Positions 9,522 to 18,226 are shown, numbered from the stretch's first letter. The stretch: 64,000 nucleotides of DNA from Hymenobacter cheonanensis (GCF_030581075.1 NZ_JAUQSW010000010.1:166986-230985), one strand, 5' to 3'. The notes: a model not told the origin generated them from the sequence alone. Numbers and translations: made by a program.

Positions 9522-9923
9522 CAGAAGGAAAAAATCGGGCGGCCAGGGCCCGCTGACTAATAGCCAGCAAAGCAGGTAAGCCGCGCCAGGGTGACGAGAA
9601 ACTGCCCGTTTTACTGAGCCGCTACCGGGCGGGTTGTGCCGGAGGTTTCTACGCCCACGCAAATAACGCGCCTAAGGTACCAGAATGGTTCGGCCAAACC
9701 AGCCAGCGCCACGTACTTTTTGCGGCGCCTGGGGCTGGCCACCTTCCTCCTCGGGCGGCGCGTTGGTGGCCGGGCCTCGGCAAGGCTAGCCCTCGCGTCG
9801 GCGCAGCCTTGCCAGCTGGGTTTTGGTTAGAGGAGCCAGCGCACCGCTAGCGCGTGGGCTCTCACTAGTCAGAGCGTCCGTCTGCCTTCCGTCACCTCCA
9901 CCTTTCGTTTGTTTTTCTCTTCG
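9522..9923. other. Divergent intergenic region
   Basis: About 400 bp between the transpeptidase (-) and M1 peptidase (+) starts. It should hold both promoters, but no clean TAnnTTTG element was found on either strand. GC-rich open frames cross it without any recognisable product. No repeat or RNA structure stands out. Confidence 0.5.
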
Positions 9924-11732
9924 ATGCAGCCCCTTCCCACTCCCCCACCCGCCGACCCGCACAGCTACGCCCAGGGCCCGGCCCTGCGCCACCTGCAGCT
10001 AGCCCTCACGGTTGACTTTGCCCAGCAAACCCTGGCCGGCTCGGCTACCTGGCTGCTGGCCGAGCCACTAGCGGCGGCCGCGACTCTCGTGCTCGACACC
10101 CGCGACCTGACTATTGAGGGCGTGCAGGCTGGCCTGAAGGCTAGCGACGTGCCCGTGTCCTACTCGCTGGCCGCGCCCGACCCGGTGCTCGGCCAGGCGC
10201 TGCGCCTGGAGCTGCCGGCCGGCACGGCGGCCGTGCGCATCGCCTACCATACCAGCCCCGGGGCGGCGGCCCTGCAATGGCTGGCCCCGACCCAAACGGC
10301 GGGCACGCACCCGTTTTTGTTCACACAGTCGCAGGCCATTCTGGCGCGCACCTGGCTGCCCTGCCCCGACTCGCCGGGCCGGCGCTTCAGCTACGAGGCC
10401 GCGATGGAGGTGCTCGGGCCCGAGCGCGGCCAGCTGCTAGCCCTGATGAGCGCCGAGAACCCGCAGGCCACCGCCCTCGATGGCCGCTACCAATTCCGGC
10501 AGCCGCAGCCGGTGCCCGCCTACCTGCTGGCGCTGGCCGTGGGCCGGCTCGACTTCGCGCCGCTCGATGCCCGCACCGGCATCTATGCCGAGCCTGCTAC
10601 TCTGGCCCGCGCCCAGGCAGAGTTTGGCGAGATGAGCGCGATGGTACGCGCCGCCGAACAATTGTATGGCCCCTACCGCTGGGGGCGATATGATTTACTT
10701 GTGTTACCAAGCAGTTTTCCATTTGGTGGCATGGAAAATCCTTGTTTAACATTTGTAACACCTACCATTCTGGCCGGCGACCGCAGCCTCACCAGCCTCG
10801 TGGCCCACGAGCTAGCCCACTCGTGGAGCGGCAACCTCGTGACCAATGCCACCTGGGATGATTTCTGGCTGAACGAAGGCTTCACGGTCTATTTTGAGCG
10901 GCGCATTATGGAGCAGCTCTACGGCCGGCCCTACGCCGACATGCTGCAAGTGCTGGGCGAAGCTGACCTGCGCCATACCATGCAGGAAATGGGGCCGGCT
11001 AGCCCGGCCACGCACCTGCGCCTGCATCTGGCCGGCCGCGACCCCGACGACGGCCTCACCGACATTGCCTACGAAAAGGGCTGCCTGCTTTTGCTGACCC
11101 TGGAGCGGCTGGTGGGCCGCCCGCGCCTCGACGCCTTTATTACGGAGTACTTCGCCCGGTTTGCTTTTCAGAGCATGACCACCGACCACTTCGCGGCCTA
11201 CCTCACCCAAACCTTGCTCACGCCCGACGAGGCTAGCCAACTCGACCTGCCCGCCTGGCTCGACGGCCCAGGCCTGCCGCCCGGCGCGCCCGTGGCGCAG
11301 TCGGCCCGCTTCGCCGCGGTCTATGCCGCGCTGGCCCGGCTGGCCGCCGGCGCGGGGCCCGCCACCTTGCAACCTATAACTACGGAGTGGAGCAGCCAGG
11401 AATGGGAGCATTTTTTGCGTGGCCTGCCCCCCACCCTGACGGCGGCCGACCTGGGCCGGCTCGACGAGGTTTTCCACTTCACCACCTCCGGCAATGCCGA
11501 GCTACTGGCCGCCTGGTTTCCGCTGGCCCTACGGGCGGGCTACGCGCCGGCCGACGCCCCGCTCGAAAACTTCCTGCGGCACGTGGGGCGGCGCAAGTTT
11601 CTGGTGCCCCTCTACCGGGCGCTGCTGGCCACGCCCGGCGGGCCGGCGCGGGCCCGCGAAATTTACCAGCTGGCCCGGCCCAACTACCACTCGGTGGCCA
11701 CGAGCACCCTCGATGCGCTGCTGGGCGCGTGA
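9924..11732 (+). CDS. M1-family metallo-aminopeptidase, leukotriene A4 hydrolase-like
   Basis: The start at ATG 9924 gives 602 residues, close to the roughly 610 of leukotriene A4 hydrolase-type aminopeptidases. The zinc site is complete: HELAH with H295, E296 and H299, and NEG with E318. The exopeptidase motif GGMENP lies about 25 residues before it. A beta-rich N-terminal domain and a helical C-terminal domain frame the catalytic part. No signal peptide is visible, so it is probably cytoplasmic. It would remove N-terminal amino acids from peptides. It stands alone between two intergenic regions; cyanophycinase follows on the same strand after 125 nt with a promoter-like element between. Confidence 0.92.
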   Translation: MQPLPTPPPADPHSYAQGPALRHLQLALTVDFAQQTLAGSATWLLAEPLAAAATLVLDTRDLTIEGVQAGLKASDVPVSYSLAAPDPVLGQALRLELPAGTAAVRIAYHTSPGAAALQWLAPTQTAGTHPFLFTQSQAILARTWLPCPDSPGRRFSYEAAMEVLGPERGQLLALMSAENPQATALDGRYQFRQPQPVPAYLLALAVGRLDFAPLDARTGIYAEPATLARAQAEFGEMSAMVRAAEQLYGPYRWGRYDLLVLPSSFPFGGMENPCLTFVTPTILAGDRSLTSLVAHELAHSWSGNLVTNATWDDFWLNEGFTVYFERRIMEQLYGRPYADMLQVLGEADLRHTMQEMGPASPATHLRLHLAGRDPDDGLTDIAYEKGCLLLLTLERLVGRPRLDAFITEYFARFAFQSMTTDHFAAYLTQTLLTPDEASQLDLPAWLDGPGLPPGAPVAQSARFAAVYAALARLAAGAGPATLQPITTEWSSQEWEHFLRGLPPTLTAADLGRLDEVFHFTTSGNAELLAAWFPLALRAGYAPADAPLENFLRHVGRRKFLVPLYRALLATPGGPARAREIYQLARPNYHSVATSTLDALLGA

Positions 11733-11820
11733 GCCATGCCGCTAGCTTCAGCCGCGCCGGGCGGGGGCTGGCGGCATGGCTTTTGCCCAACCAGCCGGGC
11801 TAGCCCGGCCCCGGCCGCCG

Positions 11821-11828
11821 TACCTTTG
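11821..11828 (+). promoter_or_regulatory. -7 promoter element before cyanophycinase
   Basis: TACCTTTG matches the Bacteroidota -7 consensus TAnnTTTG exactly and lies 29 nt before the TTG start at 11858. A -33 element at the usual 19-21 nt spacing is not obvious. Confidence 0.5.
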
Positions 11829-11857
11829 CTTTCTTCCAATCAGACTAGCCAGTACCG

Positions 11858-12745
11858 TTGAAAAATATTATTCCGCGCGGCAAGCTCATCGCCATTGGGG
11901 GCAATGAGGATAAGGGCACCTACCCTACCGTCCGCAGCAAGCGCCAGTATTACCTGAATTTTTTTGAACTGGGCATTCTCAAGCGCGTCGTGTCCGAGTC
12001 GGGCAAGGCCGACCCGCGCATTGAGGTCGTCACCACCGCTTCCATGATTCCGCAGGAAGTGGGGCCTATTTATACGGCTTCGTTTGCGATGCTCAATTGC
12101 CACAATGTGGGCATCATGGACATTCGCACGCCCCAGGATGCGCGCCAGCCCGAGTATCTGGCCCGCCTGCTGGCCGCCGATGTAGTGATGTTTTCGGGCG
12201 GCAACCAGTCGCGGCTGCGTGAGATGTTCGGCGAAAGCGACTTTCTCGATACCCTCACCCGCCGCTACTACGCCGAGCCCAACTTCGTGATTGCCGGCAC
12301 CAGCGCCGGCGCCATGGCCATGTCGCAGCACATGATACGCGGTGGCTCGGTGCCCGATGCCCTGTTGAAAGGTGCCGTGAAGATGGGCGTTGGCCTCAGC
12401 CTCTCGCCGCCGGCCGTCATCGACTCGCACTTTGTGAAGCGCGGGCGCTTCGGCCGGCTCATCGAGGCGGTGGCGCTGCACCCCAGGCTCATCGGCATTG
12501 GGCTGGGCGAGGACACCGGCGTGCTCATCACCGACGGCCACTTGGTCGAAACCATCGGCTCGAACCTCGTCATCATTCTCGATGGCCACGACATTCAGCA
12601 CAACAATGCCGCCGCCGCCAAAAAAGGCACCACGCTCTCCATCGAGAATTTCAAGATGCACGTGCTGGCCAAGGGCAACGTGTACTGCATGACCGAGCGC
12701 AAGTTTTACGTGAGTAAGGAAGCCGCCGTGAACGCCAGCTGCTAG
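11858..12745 (+). CDS. cphB: Cyanophycinase (peptidase S51)
   Basis: A 295-residue protein starting at TTG 11858 (the next residues are KNIIPRGKLIAIGGNEDKG). The serine nucleophile lies in GTSAGAMAMS (S149), the signature of cyanophycinase and related S51 peptidases. SGGNQSRL precedes it and DSHFVKRGRFGRLIEA with GLGEDTGVLI follows, as in the family. Cyanophycinase cuts the storage polymer multi-L-arginyl-poly-L-aspartate into beta-Asp-Arg dipeptides. No signal peptide is seen, so it is intracellular. An isoaspartyl peptidase able to split the dipeptides lies at 15.6-16.5 kb. No cyanophycin synthetase is in the window, so the true substrate may be another beta-linked polymer. Confidence 0.92.
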   Translation: MKNIIPRGKLIAIGGNEDKGTYPTVRSKRQYYLNFFELGILKRVVSESGKADPRIEVVTTASMIPQEVGPIYTASFAMLNCHNVGIMDIRTPQDARQPEYLARLLAADVVMFSGGNQSRLREMFGESDFLDTLTRRYYAEPNFVIAGTSAGAMAMSQHMIRGGSVPDALLKGAVKMGVGLSLSPPAVIDSHFVKRGRFGRLIEAVALHPRLIGIGLGEDTGVLITDGHLVETIGSNLVIILDGHDIQHNNAAAAKKGTTLSIENFKMHVLAKGNVYCMTERKFYVSKEAAVNASC

Positions 12746-12792
12746 CCACTCCGTAGTAGGATGTGGGGAGCACCGGGTGGCCGGGCTGCTCG

Positions 12793-12832
12793 CCAAAAAA
12801 GCCTCTCCCAATTAGGGAAGAGGCTTTTTTGG
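12793..12832. terminator. Bidirectional terminator
   Basis: AAAAAAGCCTCT and AGAGGCTTTTTT pair into a 12-bp stem over a short loop. It lies between the convergent cyanophycinase (stop 12745) and molybdoenzyme (stop 12850) genes, with A- and T-runs on both sides, so it can serve both. Confidence 0.9.
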
Positions 12833-12849
12833 TGGCAGGAAGACGATTA

Positions 12850-15267
12850 CTAGGCCAGCTCGGCTACCGGCGCCGGGGCGCTAGCCACTGGCGCGGCCTG
12901 GGCTTTGGCCACCGTTACCACAATGTGCTTGGAGGTGGGCGTGTTGCTCACCGGCACCACGCTGGATAGCGGCACGAGCACGTTCATTTCGGGGAAATAA
13001 GCGCCCACGTTGCCCTTCGGAATATCGTAAGGCACCACCAAAAACTTTTCGGCCGTGCGCGTTTGGCCCCCGTAGTGGCTGGTAATATCTACCAGGTCGC
13101 GGACTTGCAGGCCACGCTCGCGGGCGTCGTCGTGGTGCATAAACAGCACCCGGCGCTCGCCAAACACGCCCCGGTAGCGGTCGTTGTTCTCGTACACCGT
13201 AGTGTTGAACTGGTCGTGGGCGCGCAGGCTGGTCAGTATCAGTTGGCCGGGGGCTAGCGGGGTTTTTTCGAGCTTCGTTACCGAGAAGTGCGCCTTTTGG
13301 TCGGCGGTCTTGAACTTGCGGTCGCGGGGCCCGTTGGGCAGGTAGAAGCCGCCCGGCCGCCGCAGCTTCTCGTTAAAGTCCTCGAAGCCCGGCACTACGT
13401 GGCTGATGTGCTCGCGGATGAGGTCATAATTCTCCGTCATGGCCACCCAATCGCCCTTGAGCCTATCGCCCAGCGTGGCGATGGCCACGGCGCTGATAAT
13501 GGCTACTTCGCTCAGCATCTGGTCGGAAATGGGGGCTAGCACCCCTTTGTTCTGGCCAATTACCCCCGTTGTGCTCTCGCACGACGTCATCTGGTGGCCG
13601 CTCTTCTGCATGTCGATATCGACGTGCGCCAGGGTGGGCAGCAGCAGGCTGGTTTCGCCGGTGGTGAGGTGGCCGCGGTTGAGCTTGGTAGCTACGAAGA
13701 TGGTCGCCAGCTGCTTGCGCATTCCGTCGGCAATCAGCTCGGTATCGGGGGCGGCAGAGAGCAGGTTGCCGCCCAGGCTGAAAAACACCTTGGTTTTGCC
13801 TTCCACCATCGCCCGCAGGCTTTTCACCACGTCGAGGCCGTGGGCGCGGGGCGGCTCAAAGTCAAACTCCTTCTGGAGCGCATCCAGAAACTCGTCCTTC
13901 ATCTTTTCCCAGATGCCCATCGTGCGGTCGCCCTGCACGTTGGAGTGGCCGCGCACCGGGCAGGTGCCCGCCCCGCGCTTGCCAATGGCGCCTTTCAGGA
14001 GGTGCAGGTTCACGATTTCCTGAATTACCTCCGTGCCCTGCTTCTGCTGCGTCACGCCCATGGCCCAGCAGGTGATAATCTTCTGCTTGGGCGCCAATAG
14101 GTTAGCCGCCTCCAGCAGCTGGTAGCGGTTCAGGCCGCTGCTCTCCTCGATGTCTTCCCAACTGGTGTTGCGAATGCTTTCCTCAAACGCGGCGAAGCCG
14201 CTGGTAAACTCGTCGATGAACGGCCGGTCCAGCACCTCGCCGGGGTTATAGCTCTCGGCCTCAAACAGATGCTTCATCAGGCCGCGCAGCACGGCAAGGT
14301 CGCCGCCCAGCTTCACCTGCAAAAACACGTCGCTTATCGGCGTGCCCGCGCTCAGCAGCGTCGGAATGGCCTTGAGCGGGTTTTTGAAGTCCTGCGGCTG
14401 CCGGAAGTGGTCGAGGCCAGCCTCCGGCAGCGGATTGATGCTGATAATCCTAGCCCCGTTTTGCTTGGCTTTTTGCAGCGCCGTAAGCATGCGGGGCGAG
14501 TTGGTGCCAGGGTTCTGGCCGATAACGATGATGACTTCGGAGTGGTCGAAGTCACTCAGTATTATAGAGGCCTTGCCCAGGCCCAGCGTGTCGGTCAGGG
14601 CCGCGGTGCTGCTCTCGTGGCACATATTGGAGCAGTCGGGCAGGTTGTTGGTGCCGTATTGCCGCACGAAGAGCTGGAATAGAAACGCCGGCTCATTCGG
14701 CACCTTGCCCGAAGTGTAGAACACGGCCTCGTCGGGCGAGGCTAGCCCGTTGAGCTGGTCGGCGATAATCTCGAACGCCTCGCGCCACTCGATGGGCTCG
14801 TAGTGGGTGCCGCCGGGGCGCTTCACCATGGGGTGCGTGAGGCGGCCCAGGTTGTTGAGGTCGCGGTCGGGCAGCTGCGACAGCTCGGCCAGGCTGTACC
14901 TGGCAAATACCTCGGGGCCGCAGGCGCGCACGTCGGCATCGGAGGCCGTGGCCTTGGCGCCGCTTTCGCAAAACTCGGCTATCGAGCGGTGCGCGTCGGG
15001 GTCGGGCCAGGCGCACGACGAGCAGTCGTAGCCATCAAACTGGTTGAGCTTCTGCAAGCCGCGAGTGCCGCGCACCACGCCCGCCTCACCCCAGTTGAAC
15101 TCGACGGACTCCAGCACGGCCGTGACGCCGGCCGCAATGTGTTCGCGGGCCTTCAATTCTAAGTCGAGCAGGCGGTCGGGCGGCTGGGCCAGAATGGGGT
15201 GGCGGTGCTTGCTGGCCAGCGTGTCGGGCGCGGGCATCAGGGGTGCATTTTCGGGATGTTCGGGCAT
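12850..15267 (-). CDS. FdhF/YdeP-family molybdopterin oxidoreductase
   Basis: A molybdopterin-guanine-dinucleotide enzyme of 805 residues. It resembles the YdeP branch of formate dehydrogenase alpha-like proteins: an N-terminal GYDCSSCAWPDP segment, RPGGTHYEPIEWREA, a DCSNMCHESS segment near the cofactor, repeated dinucleotide-binding segments (VIIVIGQNPGTNSPR), and a C-terminal MopB-binding domain (TVYENNDRYRGVFGERR). Only a CxxC is seen near the N-terminus, not the four-cysteine cluster of classical formate dehydrogenases. No Tat signal is visible, so it is cytoplasmic. The substrate is unknown; the E. coli relative is linked to acid resistance. An Ala/Pro-rich stretch forms the last 20 residues. 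No chaperone or cofactor genes lie beside it. Confidence 0.9.
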   Translation of the reverse strand: MPEHPENAPLMPAPDTLASKHRHPILAQPPDRLLDLELKAREHIAAGVTAVLESVEFNWGEAGVVRGTRGLQKLNQFDGYDCSSCAWPDPDAHRSIAEFCESGAKATASDADVRACGPEVFARYSLAELSQLPDRDLNNLGRLTHPMVKRPGGTHYEPIEWREAFEIIADQLNGLASPDEAVFYTSGKVPNEPAFLFQLFVRQYGTNNLPDCSNMCHESSTAALTDTLGLGKASIILSDFDHSEVIIVIGQNPGTNSPRMLTALQKAKQNGARIISINPLPEAGLDHFRQPQDFKNPLKAIPTLLSAGTPISDVFLQVKLGGDLAVLRGLMKHLFEAESYNPGEVLDRPFIDEFTSGFAAFEESIRNTSWEDIEESSGLNRYQLLEAANLLAPKQKIITCWAMGVTQQKQGTEVIQEIVNLHLLKGAIGKRGAGTCPVRGHSNVQGDRTMGIWEKMKDEFLDALQKEFDFEPPRAHGLDVVKSLRAMVEGKTKVFFSLGGNLLSAAPDTELIADGMRKQLATIFVATKLNRGHLTTGETSLLLPTLAHVDIDMQKSGHQMTSCESTTGVIGQNKGVLAPISDQMLSEVAIISAVAIATLGDRLKGDWVAMTENYDLIREHISHVVPGFEDFNEKLRRPGGFYLPNGPRDRKFKTADQKAHFSVTKLEKTPLAPGQLILTSLRAHDQFNTTVYENNDRYRGVFGERRVLFMHHDDARERGLQVRDLVDITSHYGGQTRTAEKFLVVPYDIPKGNVGAYFPEMNVLVPLSSVVPVSNTPTSKHIVVTVAKAQAAPVASAPAPVAELA

Positions 15268-15562
15268 AATAGCAAGCAGCTACGGGCACCGCATAGCAAC
15301 AGGCGAGCTGGCCACGGGGCTAGCCGGCCCAAAGCTTCACGACCGGCGCGGGCCTATAAAAAGGGAAGAGTCAGCAGGAAGTAAGCGAAGCTCACCCAGG
15401 CAGCCCCGGCCATGGCCCGAGCCCGAGTTCCTTCGTTACTAAAATACGACAAAGCGGCCGGTTCGTTTGCGTAGCTGCCTGCCATTTCAGCTAAGGCATT
15501 TTCCCGGCAGCGGCCGGGCCAGGGCCGGCCGCTGCCCGGCGCAGGGGCCAGCCGCGCCCTTC
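15268..15562. other. Intergenic region with no gene seen
   Basis: About 295 bp between the molybdoenzyme start and the isoaspartyl peptidase stop, both on the minus strand. It should carry the molybdoenzyme promoter, but no convincing consensus element or hairpin was recognised. Confidence 0.45.
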
Positions 15563-16492
15563 CTAATAAATATCGACTTGCTCCTCCCCCGCCGCATTGC
15601 GGCTGGCGCGGTACATGCCTTCCGAGTTGAAGGGCAACGCCAGGTTGCCCGCCGCATCCACGGCGATGAGGCCGCCCTCGCCGCCCACCGGGGCCAGCTT
15701 GTCGTGCACCACCACGCGGCAGGCCTCGGCCAGGCTCAGGCCCTTGTACTCCATGAGGCAGGCCACGTCGTAGCCCACCACCGCCCGGATAAAATACTCG
15801 CCGTGCCCGGTGCAGCTGATGGCGCAGCGCGCATCGGCCCAGGTGCCCGCCCCGATTATGGGCGTGTCGCCGATGCGCGAGTAGCGCTTGTTGGTCATGC
15901 CGCCGGTGCTGGTGGCGGCGGCCAGATGCCCGCGCTGGTCGCGGGCCACGGCACCCACGGTACCTTTTTTCCAGTTGGGGTCCGGGGCGGGGCTAGCGGC
16001 GTGGTCGAGCTGCATGCGGCCGGCCGCGATGGCCTCCTGCAACTGGTCGAAGCGCTGCTGGGTGAAAAAGTACGCGGCCGGCTGCATCGGCAGGCCGTGC
16101 GCGCGGGCCAGCTCATCGGCGCCCGGGTAGGCCAGCAGCACGTGCTCGGTTTGCTCCATCACGAGGCGCGCGGCCCGAATGGGATTTTGCACCTGGCGCA
16201 CGCCGGCCACGGCGCCGGCCCGGCGGCTAGCCCCATCCATGAGGGCGGCGTCCATCTCGTGGTGGCCGTCGTGGGTAAATACGGCCCCGCGCCCGGCATT
16301 GAAGAGCGGGCAGTCTTCGAGGCTGCGCACGGTGGCCTCCACGGCATCGAGGGCGGGCGCGCCCTGGGCCAGCAGCGCCGTGCCGGTGGCCAGGGCCGCC
16401 GCGAGGGCGGCGCGGTAGTCGGCTTCGAGAGCGGGCGTAAGCGTGGCGCGGGCAATGGTGCCGGCCCCGCCGTGCAAGGCAAGAGAAAACAT
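15563..16492 (-). CDS. Isoaspartyl peptidase / plant-type L-asparaginase
   Basis: An Ntn-hydrolase of 309 residues. The start FSLALHGGAGTI, NAGRGAVFT, and the autocleavage site KKGTVGAVA with the nucleophilic T178 are diagnostic of the IaaA/plant asparaginase family. STGGMTNKRYSRIGDTP and GTGHGE-like (CTGHGEYF) segments complete the active site. The precursor is expected to cut itself before T178 into alpha and beta subunits. The mature enzyme hydrolyses beta-aspartyl dipeptides and asparagine, which fits the dipeptides released by cyanophycinase at 11.9-12.7 kb. No signal peptide is seen, so it is cytoplasmic, unlike the secreted members of the family. Confidence 0.93.
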   Translation of the reverse strand: MFSLALHGGAGTIARATLTPALEADYRAALAAALATGTALLAQGAPALDAVEATVRSLEDCPLFNAGRGAVFTHDGHHEMDAALMDGASRRAGAVAGVRQVQNPIRAARLVMEQTEHVLLAYPGADELARAHGLPMQPAAYFFTQQRFDQLQEAIAAGRMQLDHAASPAPDPNWKKGTVGAVARDQRGHLAAATSTGGMTNKRYSRIGDTPIIGAGTWADARCAISCTGHGEYFIRAVVGYDVACLMEYKGLSLAEACRVVVHDKLAPVGGEGGLIAVDAAGNLALPFNSEGMYRASRNAAGEEQVDIY

Positions 16493-16694
16493 AGTGAAGG
16501 TTGCTAATCAAGTGGGTTTCTGGCGCAAGAACGGCACTTTCCGGGCTTGCTAGCGGTTTATAAAGAAGCCTTGCCCTAGCAGCAAATTCTAAATCAAGGT
16601 GTTGCCGCTATTCAGCAACGCTATTTTTTTTAGCTAAACCCTGGGTAACTACCTGAAAAAAGCCCGCCTTGGCTAGCTGAAACCAGGCTTGCGG

Positions 16695-16726
16695 TTGGCC
16701 TTCCTCAGTTTTTTTTCGTAGGTTTG
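16695..16726 (+). promoter_or_regulatory. Bacteroidota-type promoter of the DUF3127 gene
   Basis: TTGG at 16695-16698 and TAGGTTTG at 16719-16726 match the -33 and -7 elements, with about 20 nt between. Transcription would start near 16733, leaving a leader of about 30 nt before ATG 16764. This is the clearest promoter in the window. Confidence 0.65.
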
Positions 16727-16763
16727 GCCCTACGTTTTCTACATTTTAAATTTCCCCTTTCCG

Positions 16764-17186
16764 ATGGCATACGACGTAACCGGCCGCCTGCACGAAATCT
16801 TTGACGAACAGCAGGTAAGCGAAAAATTCCGCAAGCGCGAGTTCGTCCTGGAAGTGCAAGACGGCCAGTATCCCCAGCAAATTAAGTTTCAGCTGACTCA
16901 GGACAAAACCAGCGTTATCGACCCCTATAAAACGGGCGATGAGGTGAAGGTGACCTTTGACCTGCGTGGCCGCGGCTTCAACAAAAATGGCCAGATGCTG
17001 TACTTCACCAACCTCGAAGCCTGGCGCGTAGAGCCGGCCTCGGGTGGCGCCCCCGCCGGTGGCTCGTCGTATGGCCAGCAGCAGCCCGCCGCCCGCCCGG
17101 CCGCTCAAAACCAGAACCCGAACCTGCGGGCTCAGCCCACGGCCCAGCCCATCGCGGGCGACGACGACAACGACCTGCCTTTCTAG
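16764..17186 (+). CDS. DUF3127 single-strand-binding-like protein
   Basis: A 140-residue protein with a DUF3127 domain at residues 1-95 (YDVTGRLHEIFDEQQVSEKF, FVLEVQDGQYPQQIKFQLTQ, VTFDLRGRGF). The beta-barrel pattern resembles an OB-fold and the C-terminus ends in acidic residues plus DLPF (DDDNDLPF), much like the C-terminal tail of single-stranded DNA-binding proteins. The middle tail is rich in Gln, Ala and Pro. Proteins of this family are common in Bacteroidota and are thought to bind nucleic acid, but no function is established. The DDDNDLPF ending suggests protein-partner recruitment as in SSB. It is monocistronic with its own promoter and terminator. Confidence 0.88.
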   Translation: MAYDVTGRLHEIFDEQQVSEKFRKREFVLEVQDGQYPQQIKFQLTQDKTSVIDPYKTGDEVKVTFDLRGRGFNKNGQMLYFTNLEAWRVEPASGGAPAGGSSYGQQQPAARPAAQNQNPNLRAQPTAQPIAGDDDNDLPF

Positions 17187-17239
17187 ACCACCGCTCTAAC
17201 GGCTTGCGTAGCTAGGCAGGCCAGCTGTTAGCTTATTGA

Positions 17240-17273
17240 TGTGCCGCTTTCCTGCTTGGAAGGCGGCACATTT
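17240..17273 (+). terminator. Terminator after the DUF3127 gene
   Basis: TGTGCCGC (17240-17247) pairs with GCGGCACA (17263-17270), extended by an imperfect inner stem, and is followed by TTTGCGTTT. It lies 54 nt after the DUF3127 stop. Confidence 0.7.
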
Positions 17274-17353
17274 GCGTTTCGGTTTACGTTAGTATTTGTA
17301 TTTATTCTTAGCTGCTGAGCAGGCCGATAGCCGGTAGCTTACAAGTATACCAT

Positions 17354-17983
17354 ATGAACTTACGCGCACTTATCAGCCAGGGCGAGGGCGAGCGGCTCGA
17401 ATTCAAGAAGAAGACCACCCACCCTACCCGCATTGCGCGCACGCTGGCCTCGCTGGCCAATACCCACGGCGGGCAGGTGCTGGTGGGTGTGGATGACGAC
17501 GGCCGCGTGGTGGGCGTGCGCGATGCCGAGGAGGAGATGTTTGTGCTGCGCGATGCGGCGGCGCACTACATCGACCCGCCCCTGACGCTGCAATTTCGAG
17601 AAGTTGAAACCGAGGATGAGCTTATCGTTCTTGTCGTGAGCGTGGCCGAAAGCTTCAACAAGCCGCACCGCGCCCAGGTGGCGCCCGGCGAGTGGCGCGG
17701 CTACGTGCGCGTGCGCGACGAAAGCGTGCAGGCCAGCAGCCTCACCGAGAAAGTACTGGCCCGCCAGCAGCCCGAGGCGCGCCTCGAAAAGCTGCCGCTC
17801 AGCAAAGACGAGCTGCGCGTGCTCGATTACCTCAAAACCACCCAGCCGCGCATCACGGTGGCACAGTACACCAAGCTCATCAACGTGAGCCGCCGCCGCG
17901 CCTACCGTACCCTCATCAAGCTGGTGCTGCACGGCTACCTGCGCTATCACGACAAGGAAAAGGAGCCGTACTATACCCTCTAA
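17354..17983 (+). CDS. AlbA_2 (Schlafen-type) domain protein with C-terminal winged helix
   Basis: A 209-residue protein. Residues 1-120 match the Schlafen AlbA_2 (divergent AAA_4) domain: EGERLEFKKK, ARTLASLANTHGGQVLVGVD, VVSVAESFNKPH. The C-terminal half has a helix-turn-helix pattern (TVAQYTKLINVSRRRAYRTL) ending KEKEPYYTL. Such proteins bind nucleic acid and are usually called putative transcription regulators; some Schlafen relatives act in RNA cleavage or phage defence, but nothing here proves that. Its TAA stop is the first three bases of a 53-bp inverted repeat arm that also ends the convergent small gene. Confidence 0.85.
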   Translation: MNLRALISQGEGERLEFKKKTTHPTRIARTLASLANTHGGQVLVGVDDDGRVVGVRDAEEEMFVLRDAAAHYIDPPLTLQFREVETEDELIVLVVSVAESFNKPHRAQVAPGEWRGYVRVRDESVQASSLTEKVLARQQPEARLEKLPLSKDELRVLDYLKTTQPRITVAQYTKLINVSRRRAYRTLIKLVLHGYLRYHDKEKEPYYTL

Positions 17984-18226
17984 ATCACGGATTACGCGGA
18001 TTTTAGCGGATTTCACAGATTTTGTGGACGACGGCTACTGCCAGCTAAGTATTGCCTATTAAATACAAAAGGCTACGCCAGCCGCCGCCGCCGGCACCCA
18101 GAAGCCAACTAAGTATTGCCTAATAAATACAAAAGGCCACCTCGCCAGGTGGCCTTTCTATGTTGGAAAGTAGCGTCGTCCACAAAATCCGTGAAATCCG
18201 CTAAAATCCGCGTAATCCGTGATTTA
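17981..18226. repeat. Element with 53-bp terminal inverted repeats containing both flanking stop codons
   Basis: Arms at 17981-18033 and 18174-18226 are reverse complements over 53 bp with one mismatch. Each starts TAAATCACGGATTACGCGGA at its outer end. The outermost TAA is the stop codon of the AlbA_2 gene on the left and of the 38-residue gene on the right. The 140-bp interior holds a 34-bp direct repeat (18040-18073 and 18104-18137) and a terminator hairpin (18132-18156). A related, diverged element lies at 31117-31349, again between convergent genes. Confidence 0.9.
18132..18156. terminator. Terminator hairpin inside the inverted-repeat element
   Basis: AAAGGCCACCT and AGGTGGCCTTT pair over a short loop, with an A-run before and T-rich sequence after. 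It is placed to end transcripts of the AlbA_2 gene (+) or of the convergent small gene (-). Confidence 0.75.

Noticed and set aside
11840..12811. Long minus-strand frame over the cyanophycinase gene
   Set aside because: Shadow of the cyanophycinase, which has a complete active-site motif on the + strand.
15467..16507. Long + strand frame over the isoaspartyl peptidase
   Set aside because: Antisense shadow; the peptidase frame carries the GTVGA cleavage motif.
18040..18137. Possible CRISPR-like repeats
   Set aside because: Only two copies with a single 30-bp interval and no cas genes nearby.
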